From Diadema setosum (taxonomy: Eukaryota > Echinodermata > Echinoidea > Diadematoida > Diadematidae), in the NCBI RefSeq assembly GCF_964275005.1, contig NC_092685.1, positions 9,449,654 to 9,513,653 on the forward strand: a DNA stretch of 64,000 nucleotides. Reading direction: 5' to 3'. Position numbers and translations under genes: made by a program. The stretch's first letter is position 1, and every line of letters begins with the position of its first letter. Of this stretch, positions 20,827-31,008 are shown in pieces. The notes beneath the pieces were generated by a model. It had not been told where the DNA came from. It did not search any database and worked only from the letters and a program-made list of their open reading frames with translations.

Positions 20827-21851
20827 TTTTGGGGGGGGGGATTGAAACCTGGCCTTTGACCGTAAACCTCTGACCTTTGACCTTCTGGCTGGAAATTTCC
20901 CGGAGAATCTCCATTAGGTAATGCATGTATTAAGTTTTGAAACTAATAATGCAAGCATTGCATATACTAGTATATGAGGGACATAAGAAAATTTTGAGGA
21001 GTTGACCTTGACCTTTGACCCCTGACTATTGACCCATGACCCCTAAATTCCCTAGATAATCCCTGCCAGTCAGTACATGCATATTTACCAAGTTCCACGA
21101 AGATACATTGAACCATTTGCGAGAAAAGTGATATTGCAACATTTTCACCTCACCTTTGACCTTTTGACCTTTGACCTTATGACATGAAACTCTCTCTGGA
21201 GAATCTTTACGCAGTAGTACATGTCCACACCAAGTTTCAAGAAAATACCTTTGGGGCATTGCATAGATATGGGGGAAATTGCAACATTTGTAGCATTTGA
21301 CCTTGAACTTTTGACCTTCGACCTCTTGCCAATGTCACTAAAATCTACTCAACTAATTGTCCCATCATACATCATCCTTGGACCAAGTTTGATGAAAGCT
21401 GCTTCATCCAGTTTTGAGTTATCACGTAAACAGATAAATTTTAGGATTTGACCTTGATCTTTGACCTTTGACCTCTGTCCGATTTCACTGAAAAACTAAT
21501 CAAGTAATTGTTTTATCATACATCATCCTCCAACAAAGTTTGGTGAAATTTGCTTGATGCAGTCTTGTGTTATCGCGTAAACGAATACAATTTCATGATT
21601 TGACTTTGACCTTTGACCTTTAGCTGATTTCACCCAAAATCTAATCAAATAATTGCCCCATCATACTTCATACTTGGACCAAGTTTGGTAAAATTCCAGT
21701 AAATATTACTCAAGTTATCGCGTACTACAAGTAAACGAAAGCGGACGGACGTACGGACGTACGGACGTACAGACGTACGGACGTACGTACGGACGGACGG
21801 ACAACCCGAAAACATAATGCCTCCGGCACCACTTCGTGGCGGAGGCATAAA
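20492..21851 (-). mobile_element. Hairpin-ended element carrying TGACCTTTGACC arrays
   Basis: Read on the minus strand it starts with a hairpin (ATGCCTCCGCCACGAAGTGG, then GCCGGAGGCAT) at 21,819-21,851. A GTCCGTAC-type microsatellite follows (21,743-21,800), then a series of ~150-bp paragraphs each carrying AGGTCAAAGGTCA-like motifs (near 20,868, 21,003, 21,150, 21,300, 21,450 and 21,600). It ends TATGGCGGAGGCATCAG...AGCGACATTTCTAG at 20,492. It has no coding capacity. Relatives lie at 47,977-48,205 and 53,803-54,787. An (AT)n tract at 20,791-20,818 interrupts it. Confidence 0.75.
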
Positions 21852-22276
21852 AAAAAAATACAAAGGAGTGTCCGAACAAATAATTCGAAATTAGACTTTC
21901 CTCTCAGAGTTGTTGCAAAGCAGTTAAATGCCCAAATAGGCGATAAGACTTGAAAGCTAATTAGTTCAAAACTTTTTGAGACATCACAAGAGGTGTCCCA
22001 CTTCTCCCGCGTCCCAGTTCAACCCACTCTGCCCTATTTTCACGATTTCTGTAGAAAACATCTAGTCTTACTCTTACTTTGGAAAATGTTGAAAGACAGC
22101 TGCTTCACATGCATACATAGTCCAGTCTGGCCCTTTGTGTAGGGGTGTCTCATCAATCCCGACATAAAACATAATTATAGCTAGATTATAATTATGATCC
22201 CTTTACAAACCTGACGTAAGAGGGAGACATACCAAACCCCTCCGAAACGCACCCTCACAAAGCCTTTTTATTATTT

Positions 22277-22589
22277 GGTAAGCACTATCTGGGCACCCGT
22301 CCCGCTTCATCATGAATATTCATCATCTACATGTATCCGTAATACGGTGAAAATACATAATTTTTTCATTTCCCGGCAGCGTTTTTACATTTCTCGGCAA
22401 AACTGAACATTTTTCCATCCTCCGGCGAGACGTTTTAACATTCCCCGTTGATGCAATTTTTCGAGATTTTTACATTTCCCGGCGATACGTTTTGCACGTA
22501 TCCAGCGTTCTGCCATTTACGAGTACAGTATCTTACTGCCTGATGAATATTCATGATGAAGCGGGACGGGTGCCCAAATAGTGCTTACC
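22277..22589. mobile_element. Inner MITE copy 1, ~48-bp TIRs
   Basis: It starts GGTAAGCACTATCTGGGCAC and ends with the inverse GTGCCCAAATAGTGCTTACC. The TIRs extend inward through CATCATGAATATTCATCA. At 313 bp it is nearly identical to copy 2. The flanks (TTATTATTT and CCTATTTAT) do not make a clean target duplication. Confidence 0.9.
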
Positions 22590-22617
22590 CCTATTTATGT
22601 GAGGGTGCGTTTCGGAC

Positions 22618-22936
22618 GGTAAGCACTATCTGGGCACCCGTCCCGCTTCATCATGAATATTCATCATCTATATGTATCCGTAAATTAATACCGTGGAAAT
22701 ACATAATTTTTTTCATTTCCCAGCAGCGTTTTTACATTTCTCGGCAAAACTGAACATTTTTCCATCTCCCGGCGAGACGTTTCAACATTCCCCGTTGAAG
22801 CAATTTTTCGAGATTTTCACATTTCCCGGCGATACGTTCTACACGTATCCAGCGTTCTGCCATTTACTAGTACAGTATCTTACTGCCTGATGAATATTCA
22901 TGATGAAGTGGGACGGGTGCCCAAATAGTGCTTACC
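22618..22936. mobile_element. Inner MITE copy 2 with 9-bp target-site duplication
   Basis: Same family and orientation as copy 1 (319 bp). It is flanked exactly by GTTTCGGAC at 22,609-22,617 and 22,937-22,945, a 9-bp target duplication inside the right arm of the outer element. A 9-bp duplication with long TIRs suggests Mutator- or Merlin-type mobilisation; the family name is an inference. Confidence 0.9.
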
Positions 22937-23071
22937 GTTTCGGACATCTGTGGTTTCGGAGGGGTTTGGTATGTCTCCCTCTTACGTCAGGTTTATAGAG
23001 GGATCATAAGTTAATCGGGAGCTCTTTTTTATGTCGGGATTGAGGACACGCCACCCGGATCCGCCCCTATA

Positions 23072-23536
23072 GGGCTCACACCCATAAATATTTCCCCATA
23101 GGGATGTGTGTTAAAAATCAAATTTCAAAAAATTCTGTAAAACAGCTGGGAGAAATGAGGTGTTTCAGCTTCACTAACCTGGATAAGTTAGATATACCCT
23201 TTCATCCATCAAATTCTCAGGGTGGATAATTCAGTTCAAATTCTGTCCAGGGGTCCGCAAAGCCAGACTACGAGTTCTTATCACTCAAAAAATCACCCAT
23301 TTTCCGTACACGTACCCATGAAATATAGTCCCCTCAAATTCCACCAGAAAAGCTTTCATCTTCCAACCAAAATGCAACTTGTAGAGGAATTCATACTCAA
23401 TATCTACAGCTATTCAGTTTTTTGCCAAACTACATCATTGATTTTTAATCAATTTTTTTCTTCATTTATTTGGTATCTTTGGTACGAATTTGTGAAGGGG
23501 CCTGGGGCATTCCCTTGTATTTACGGGTGTGAGCCC
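23072..23536. mobile_element. TA-flanked MITE, ~465 bp
   Basis: The ends are GGGCTCACACCCATAAATA (23,072) and, inversely, TATTTACGGGTGTGAGCCC (ending 23,536). Both are flanked by TA, consistent with Tc1/mariner-type insertion. It abuts the outer element to its left. A 156-codon open frame at 23,222-23,692 runs out of the element and resembles no protein I know. Confidence 0.75.
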
Positions 23537-23997
23537 TATATTGGAGGTCATATTTCTCATTTGACTTTTAAACATCATAAATGTGTTTTTGATGAGATTT
23601 GCACCTACATCATATGGGAAATTACACATTCAAGGGTCATAAAGCTTCTCAAAGGGACATTTTTGAAACTCATGCCCTTTGAGGTTTTTTAAAAAAATAA
23701 AAATGTAGTGTGGATCAGTTCTATAATATGTAAGATGAATACCTAGAGGCAGGCAGTAATCTTTGATTATGGGGGTGTTATCATCACATTATTGCCTACA
23801 AAATACTTGAAAAGACTCTGTTTTGTCAAACAGACTAACTTTATGAAGTTTGACCTGTTTCAGTGGTAGCCAAACAAAGAAATACATTAAAATAACACAG
23901 TCTTTCAAAGTTGTGTGATACTGATGCCTGCTATGTACAAAGATCTATCTATACAACAACAACATAATAAGAAAACAAATTGTAGCCAAACAGAGTT

Positions 23998-24062
23998 GGG
24001 GGGGGGGGGGGGTAGAGGAGAGAGGTGGGGGGGGGGGGTAGGAAGGGGAAGGGGGGAGGGAG
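23998..24062. repeat. G-rich simple tract
   Basis: Poly-G runs are broken by TAGAGGAGAGAGG-type spacers. The run may be G-quadruplex-prone on the plus strand. Pro-rich frames on the other strand are artefacts. Confidence 0.7.
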
Positions 24063-24149
24063 GAAGAGATCTGACACAATAGATCAACATAAACCAGCAG
24101 AATTTGTATGGGATGAATACTTCCCATAGACTTGTGTGCATTGCATCAC

Positions 24150-24815
24150 AAAGGGCCAGACTGGACTAATGCATGCACAGTCTCGACTTCTTTTTTTTTT
24201 TCGCCTTCCAAATTTAGCTTGGAAAACATGGGGAATTAATCAACCATATGTTAACGTATGGCGCGACCAGAATGTGCCCAAGTGTACTTGATTGATTCAA
24301 ATCATAATCAAAGTATCGCAAAGTTCGTGGTTTTTATAGGCTCTACTTGTAATGACTTTGTGTCGTCAACGGCGTAGCCATCAGAATTTTAGTAATCGGG
24401 CCGTACTCACTCGTGGGTATGGGGGGGGGGGGAGGGCTGCTGTGGATGGAAGAGGGTCTAGTGTCCCCTTCCTACAGTGAGAGCTCTTTGGAATTTTATT
24501 TCCAAATGGTGTGTAATTTGGTGCACGTTTTATCGACTTGATCTAGACCTCCTGGCTTAATTTGATGTAGTCATTTAAACAATTAAAACAAGGATATCAT
24601 TTAATTGAATTTCTAATATCGCGTATGAAAACTTTAGAAGCGTTTGAAAACACAGCAGATTACCGCTAACCAAACTAACACAATATTGTACCATGTACAC
24701 CGGTGTGTGTCTCTTCTTTTGCTGTCCTGTCTTGTTCTGTAAACTCCGCCCATAATTTCCAGAAGGAAGGGTGTCTTATCTAATTTGAATAATCCCGCGC
24801 TTTCCAACATGCTCC
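24150..24815. other. Intergenic flank upstream of H2B
   Basis: It contains a diverged CAACGGCGTAGCCA repeat end (24,368), a poly-G run (24,420-24,432), and otherwise AT-rich sequence. No gene is seen. Confidence 0.5.
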
Positions 24816-24818
24816 TCG

Positions 24819-24923
24819 ATTGGCTACAAGTTGACGGCAGTGTCGTTCCGAAAGTTGATTGGCTAGTCAGTGTGTAGACAACGTCTACCGCGATCCCTCA
24901 TTTGCATATACTTTCATATAAAT
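24819..24923 (+). promoter_or_regulatory. H2B promoter: CCAAT x2, octamer, TATA
   Basis: Inverted CCAAT boxes (ATTGG) occur at 24,819 and 24,858. The octamer ATTTGCAT is at 24,900-24,907, a classical element of H2B promoters. TATAAAT is at 24,917-24,923. The expected cap site is about 25-30 bp downstream, giving a ~40-nt leader before the ATG at 24,985. Paired CCAAT boxes with an octamer are known from sperm H2B genes of sea urchins. Confidence 0.85.
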
Positions 24924-24984
24924 ACTTGTGCTGTCGCGTTGTCGCGCCACATCATCACATCAGTATCATCACGTATTGTTCGCA

Positions 24985-25392
24985 ATGCCTTCCCAGCGTT
25001 CACCCCAAAAGCGTAGCCCAACGAAGCGCAGCCCCCAGAAGGGTGGCAAAGGAGCCAAGCGTGGCAAGGCCTCCGGCCGTCGCCGAGCCGTTGTCAAGCG
25101 TCGCCGCCGTCGCCGTGAATCATACGGCATCTACATCTACAAGGTGCTGAAGCAGGTTCATCCCGACACGGGCATTTCCAGTCGGGCCATGTCCATCATG
25201 AACAGCTTCGTGAACGACGTCTTCGAACGGCTAGCTGCTGAAGCGTCTCGCTTGGCTATGTACAATCGCAGAAGCACTCTCTCCAGTCGCGAGGTGCAAA
25301 CAGCCGTTCGCCTTCTCCTTCCCGGAGAGCTGGCCAAGCACGCTGTTTCTGAGGGCACTAAGGCTGTCACAAAATACACAACTTCACGTTGA
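24985..25392 (+). CDS. H2B: Sperm-type histone H2B, intronless
   Basis: This 135-residue core histone pairs with H2A in the nucleosome. The N-terminal tail has three Ser-Pro-x-Lys motifs (SPQK at 6-9, SPTK at 11-14, SPQK at 16-19), then a Lys/Arg-rich block with KRRRRRR. In echinoid sperm H2B such repeats bind linker DNA and are phosphorylated in spermatids to loosen chromatin. The histone fold runs from [19 protein letters not shown] to the C-terminal helix ([17 protein letters not shown]) and ends KYTTSR. I chose the ATG at 24,985 because the protein then begins MPSQRSP as in the family; an in-frame upstream ATG at 24,928 would add about 19 unrelated residues and lies close to the cap site. 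The gene stands alone, without linked H2A, H3, H4 or H1 in the window. Confidence 0.96.
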   Translation: MPSQRSPQKRSPTKRSPQKGGKGAKRGKASGRRRAVVKRRRRRRESYGIYIYKVLKQVHPDTGISSRAMSIMNSFVNDVFERLAAEASRLAMYNRRSTLSSREVQTAVRLLLPGELAKHAVSEGTKAVTKYTTSR

Positions 25393-25414
25393 TTGCCCAG
25401 ATCACAACGCCAAC

Positions 25415-25430
25415 GGCTCTTTTCAGAGCC
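25415..25430 (+). terminator. Histone mRNA 3' stem-loop
   Basis: GGCTCTTTTCAGAGCC forms a perfect 6-bp stem with a 4-nt loop, followed by ACCA, 23 nt after the stop codon. This is the replication-type histone 3' end bound by SLBP. A purine-rich downstream element (about AAAAAAGTG) follows at 25,442-25,450 and may pair with U7 snRNA. No polyadenylation signal is needed. Confidence 0.95.
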
Positions 25431-25499
25431 ACCAAAGTATCAAAAAAGTGTCTGAAGATCTCTCATTGCAATGATTCATTCATTCACTAAATCACTCAT

Positions 25500-26030
25500 T
25501 CATTTTTTTTTTTTAATTTAATTCACCGACATAGCGATAACAATAATATAACATAACGTAAGAATCCTTCTAACCCAACTGTTAAAATAGTTCTAGATTT
25601 CTACTAACGTTAGAGTTTCTAACAGTTAGATATCTAACACGTGTTACTGTTAGGCACCACTTTTCTAGTTTACATCCATCAAAAAAGAAAAAAAAATATT
25701 CAAGTGGTAGGGCCTAGGCCTAGCTAACGTAAGGCTCCCTAATGCATAGGCCTAGTTAGATTCTAAACGTATAGATCTAGGCCTGTGTTAGGGACTAATG
25801 TTAGGGCCTAACGTTAGGGGGCCTACTCACTAGAGTTCTATAATTTAGGTTCTAGGCCTAGTAGAAACCTAACGTTGTTAGATGGTAGGTTTCTAGATCC
25901 GTTGCTACACCTTCACAAGTTGTCCAACGATCAATATCCAACAAATCCCAATCCCTAACATGTGTAATAGAGCCACATTATCTAGAAATAACTTTAGGCC
26001 TAACGTTAGACTTCTAACTAAGGTAATCAC
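25500..26030. repeat. Palindrome-rich tract (TAGGCCTA, CTAACGTTAG)
   Basis: Directly downstream of H2B, short self-complementary words recur at irregular spacing: variants of CTAACGTTAG, TAGGCCTA, CTAG and GTTAGGG. There is no fixed period and no coding potential. It may be cryptically simple DNA or a decayed satellite. Confidence 0.6.
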
Positions 26031-29000
26031 CAAAAGGCGTGTGAAAAATCATCAAAAACCACCAAATTCGGAAAAGCGTAGTTCAGGCTTCAATTTCAAG
26101 ACAAAAATGATATTTTAAAAGTCAATAAACCAAACTCTGCGCGAGTCTCGGTGGCCGTATTGACCGATTCGGGTTCGTTGAGGGCAGCAGACAATTTGTG
26201 GCACTGGAGCTGGGCCAAAGAAATTTTTCTCCTCCCCACTAACTACTGGGGAAAATCTCTTTGCACTGGGCCCAGCCATATTTTGCGGTGTCCCAGCCGA
26301 CCCCCCTCCTCTCCCCCACCCCACGGGCAACATGTTTATCGCGCACTTGTAACACGAGGGAGCAATTTACATTATTTTTTTAGAATTAAAATTCAGTGAT
26401 CCTGTGCACAATTTAGAGGAACATTTGCAGTTTTTAAAATGAAAAAATAAGAACCTTGAAAAGCACGAGTGAACACATACACATGTGTTTAATTATGAGT
26501 CTGTCGCCTAGCATCTTATTTTTGTCTTCACTGTACTTTCTGTAGATCTACAGTATAGGCGCCTATAAAATACTAGTAATAAGAAAAGGGGAGGATGGAT
26601 CCCTTTCCCTCATAAGCGAGGGAGCTTTTGCATTTTCAAAATTAAAATTTAGCGATCTGGTGCACACTTTTGGGTGGATTTTTGAAAAATCTTAAAATCA
26701 TTATTTCTCAAACTTTTAAAAGCATGTGTCCAGATCCAAAATCTATCAAATTACAATAGATGTCTACAATAAGCATCACTCGGTATAAGATGGGAAGTTC
26801 CCCACATTTCATGGTGAAGTTGTCTTTTCTCCTTATTAGGCCTAAGTGTAGGCCCTAGGCACCCAAATTAAGTATCTAACACTACAGTTAGGTTGTCTTA
26901 CTCTTATGTTCTATCTATTGTTTATGTTTGATATCTGGTTTGTATCGTGATTTGTAACTATGGTGTCTTGTGTAATTGGCCAATGCCCAATTTCTAGAAC
27001 AGAAGTCGCACAACGTTCGCTCACGTAGGCTAAAACATCACCCAGGATGGTGTTTCACAAAGATTTTAAGTCAAACTTAAATTTAAGATTGACTAATTAA
27101 AATATAGTATGCCTGTGTCTTCAGTGTTGCCCAACTTTCTGATAAAAATTAAGATTTTGGAGACCTTTTTCATGTAGCCATTGATAATACAAGATAAAGT
27201 AAATAACAATGGAATTATTCTGTAAACATCACTGATAATTTGAAGTGGGCGATGATTAGCCTAAAGAAATTGAACAGAGAAACCAGTGGTATACCATGAC
27301 TTTTAGTCAATCTTAAATTAAGTTCGACTTCGTTAAACACCCCCAGATATTTGACAAGAGGTTTTTGAATATCTCTCCATGTTAATCCATATTCAGACCT
27401 AAAGTAAAAACAGAACAGAACTCAAAAAAGCACCTGAAATATTTAGTAGATATAGAATTAGCATCGTAGACACTCTTGGCGTGCATGGGGAGGTTGGAGT
27501 TTTCATAGCGATCCGTCATTGAAAATACAGAAGTCATTACATTACCAATATTTTTTTTAATGCTGAATGTGAAAGTATGCAAATGATTACGAATGTCTAT
27601 TAAAACACTCTTGGCATAGGCCTGCGTAGGTGCCACGACGCCATGCTGAAATCTTCAGTAGATCGAGACATGGTCATGGATAACGGTACACACATGGTAC
27701 TGTTATACCTGTACCTGTACACGCGAATGTCTAGTCCACCGAACTAGAATAGAGAGTCTAACAGTTAGTCTGGTCAAAATCTCTTTGGGTCAAAACTAAA
27801 AAGAGGTTCTATAAGAGGCGCAGAACCTCCTTGATGATGATACTGGGATGTTGTAGCTATGCTGCGTGACAATAACGGATATTAGTACATTTGTACTGTG
27901 TACACGTCCGTTTAGCTCACATACACACAGGCAGCATGTACACTTGAAGATTAACATGCAGTGTAGAGGATCTTTGGTGTAGGCCTACCCGTACCCATCC
28001 ATAAAATCCCACCACCGTCACCATCTATACACAGCTACACTCTTTGGTCACCATGCATGAGGAGGAGGCAGGACTTTGGTGCATTTAGACGTCTTTGCAT
28101 ACACCTGCCCGCTATGATCGTGCATACGAGTATCCGCTCATGATGAAGACAGCTCAGCACACACATCCACACACATAGCACTGGGGGCACTACATACACA
28201 CAACCCTCGCCTTCTTGTTCACCAGTGCAGCATTAACATCTCTACGACGAAACTGTACGATAGCTACATATGTATGCGATCGAAATGCACACAAACATAC
28301 ACTTTCAGTAGGCCAGAGGAGAGGAGTCGAGACGAGAGTGTACACCGGCGGCACACGACGGGTCGTATCATCATCTAACGTTACGGCAGGAGTACGGCGA
28401 ACAATCCTCGGCTAGGCTGTGGAGGAGAAAATACGGTCACAATCAATCTGAGCTTGTAATTTTTGTGATTTTAAGGAGAGTGCACGCATCATACAATCCA
28501 TGCTCCTGCGTTGCAACTGTGGATGAGCTGAGTGGTGATACTGTACTGATGGTGATACGTAAGTTCCAAAAACATGCCATTCGTGCCGTTTGTTTCTGAC
28601 TGTGCATCACAATTCACATTTTTTTCTAACTTGTTAGTAGTTTACGGTCTTTCACCATCTAGGCCTATAGTAACATAATCTAACGTTAGGAATCTTATTC
28701 TTGTCTTTCCACTTTAATACTGAGTATCATACCGTGTTTACAATACCTGGCCGGTAGGTGGTAACGTTTAACACTACACTCTACAGCAATATACACTTGT
28801 CACTATCTACAGGCACAGCAGGCACACGAGGTGAAAGGTAGACGTACGGTAGAAATTCTACACTATATATGAATCAAATGATGATGTACACAACTTGTTT
28901 ATGTTTAAACGACATAAAAAAATAGACTCTGGTCTCTACACAACTTGTCACACAAGGTAGACCAGGACCAGGGGCCTGTTTCACAGAGAATCTAGGTGCC

Positions 29001-29045
29001 TGGAAAGCCAATCTTAAAAGATTTAAGATTGGCAATTATTGAATT
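26030..29045. other. Intergenic region, no recognised gene
   Basis: A diverged repeat unit (TTAGCGATCTGGTGCACACTT) lies near 26,648 and a weaker one near 26,390. The part from about 27,850 to 28,600 is richer in CpG and contains a donor-like ATACGTAAGTTCC near 28,555. It could be the UNC79 promoter with a 5'UTR exon, but nothing here proves that. The 66-codon frame at 28,215-28,415 has no recognisable domain. Confidence 0.35.
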
Positions 29046-29048
29046 AAG

Positions 29049-31006
29049 TACACTTTACGGCCCTATTATTATTATTGGTACCTCATACATTCCCTGCGCC
29101 AAGGTGATATCCCATGATTCAACACTGCGCACTGAGCAGCTGGCGAGCTTCTCTTATTAGTCTTGCTGCATGGAACGCCATTTGACAAGTGATGAGGTCA
29201 CTAATAAAACACAAAAAAGCCTGTCTTGCTCACTGCACTTTGAGCTGCGTAGCTGAAACATCGAACACTGTGCGATCGCGATATCGCATGCCTTTGCTCT
29301 CCACTGCAGGATTATCAAGCTTTATAATATTTAATTTGTAATGTTACATTACAGAAAATTGCCATGGTCAGCAGCAAAATGTGAGAAAGTTTGCAGTAAG
29401 TTTGTGATACAACAGCTTTCATTTCTGAACATGTCTAGCCACAACAGTGGTAATGCGTCAAAATTACGTGAATATTTATGTGCCTCCGACATCCATCCTG
29501 CCCTTATCAGAAATCGCGCAAACCACCCACATGGGCGAGGCGATATGTGTGTGACACACAGCCCTGTCGCTGTAGGCCTACACAAGTGCGTGCTTCACAC
29601 GGCGTCTGGTCGGGGCCAATCGGGCGTAGACATTATAGACACCTCAAACTGACAAATCATGATAAGATTTTGGATTTTTTTTTCCCGTTATTTCACAGAA
29701 TCATTTCGCCAAGGCAGTGGACATAATGCCCTCTGCGATAGGTTCATTATTGATCCCTGCGATAGGTTCATTATTGATCCCCTGCTTGAGACAATATATG
29801 CAGCATCCATTCATCATGCATGATGGACAAAATTTTACCACTGGTTGTGTTCCGTTGTGTGCCAGTGCACAGCATGCACCCTGTTTGTCTCTTCTCAATC
29901 ACGCTGTGCAGGGAAGGGTGTTAGAGCAACTGTGTGGCGTGCTGCAAGTGCTTTCATTACGCACACTCATGTTGACACAGACACACACGCATCCCAACGC
30001 GAAATCTCACACACACTTGCAAGCAGCACAGTACCGGAACACACTCAAATTTGCACGCACTGCTCGTTTAGGGTAAAATCTCGCAACGATATACATGTAT
30101 AGGGCCATAAGTGCACAATTGCCTAAAAGGCGTGGTATGCCCCGAGTGCTACAGTAATCATGCACTTTATGGCCCTATATTATTGATCCCTCATTCCCCA
30201 TGTGCCAAGGTAATATCCCATGAACCACCACACACTGAGCAGCCGGCAAACTGCTTATGTTGTATGGAACGCTGTTTGACAAGTGATATTATATCATTAA
30301 AGTCCTCTGCACTCTGCAATTTTGACACATCGAACACTGTGAGCTGCATGATATTGTGTGTCTTTGCTCTCTGCTGCAACCTGTGAGGATTATCGAGCTT
30401 TACATTTATAAATATATTAATGTTCCATCACAGAAAAGTGTGGTTAAGAAGTCTGCGATACAGTTCAGTAGTTTAGCTTCCATTTTTGAACATCCTAGCT
30501 AGCCACATCAGATTTGCAAATACAGTCATTTAACGTCTCCTTCATCCACCCACCGCTACCACAACTCGCTCAAACAACCCATCGTAGGCAGGAGAGGCTT
30601 GTGTGTGTTTATAAATGTTAGCATGTGTGTGTGTGTCACAGTGGTGTGTATGTGTGTAGTAGCTGCTGTGCCCATAAATCGGTTACCGTGCAGACAGAAA
30701 CAGACTGGTGCATGGGTATAAGATTTTTGTAATGTGGACTGCAGTTTTTTTGTTTTTTTTTTTGTTTTTATGTTCATTATTTCACAGAATAATTTTGCCA
30801 AGGACAATGGACATACGTATATGCCCTCTGCAATAGCTTAATTAGCGATCCCCTGCGTGAAATACAATGCAGTATGCATTCATTCAAAATCATGAATTAA
30901 GGACGAAAGTTTATGACTGTTGAGTTGTGTTCTCTGCCGTTCCGTGCCATGCATGCACACGGCTGCACAGCACCCCTGTTTACTTCTCTGCTTGAGCAAA
31001 TGTTTG
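29049..31006. repeat. Diverged ~1.1-kb direct tandem duplication
   Basis: Copy 1 (29,049-30,162) and copy 2 (30,163-31,006) share in the same order ACTTTA[CT]GGCCCTAT, GCCAAGGT[GA]ATATCCCATGA, CACTGAGCAGC, TTTGACAAGTGAT, ACATCGAACACTGTG, TTATTTCACAGAAT and ATGCCCTCTGC. I estimate roughly 75-80% identity with indels. Copy 2 is cut short by the element at 31,009. Copy 1 contains a 23-bp internal repeat (29,733-29,780). No coding frame is shared. Confidence 0.75.
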
Positions 31007-31008
31007 TA

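Larger units (their letters stand above)
22145..23052. mobile_element. Outer inverted-repeat element (host of two inner MITEs)
   Basis: The left arm at 22,145-22,258 (ATCAATCCCGACATAAAA, GATCCCTTTACAAACCTGACG, AGGGAGACATACCAAACCCC, TCCGAAACGCACCCTCAC) is repeated inversely. GTGAGGGTGCGTTTCGGA lies at 22,600-22,616 and the rest at 22,946-23,050 (TTTCGGAGGGGTTTGGTATG ... TTTATGTCGGGATTGAGG). Without the inner MITEs it would be a ~280-bp near-perfect foldback. It is non-coding. Confidence 0.8.

Noticed and set aside
23222..23692. 156-codon open frame
   Set aside because: Lies across a TA-flanked MITE boundary, no recognisable domain, composition typical of AT-rich non-coding DNA.
24928..24984. 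Upstream in-frame start for H2B
   Set aside because: It would place the start beside the TATA box and add residues absent from all H2B proteins.
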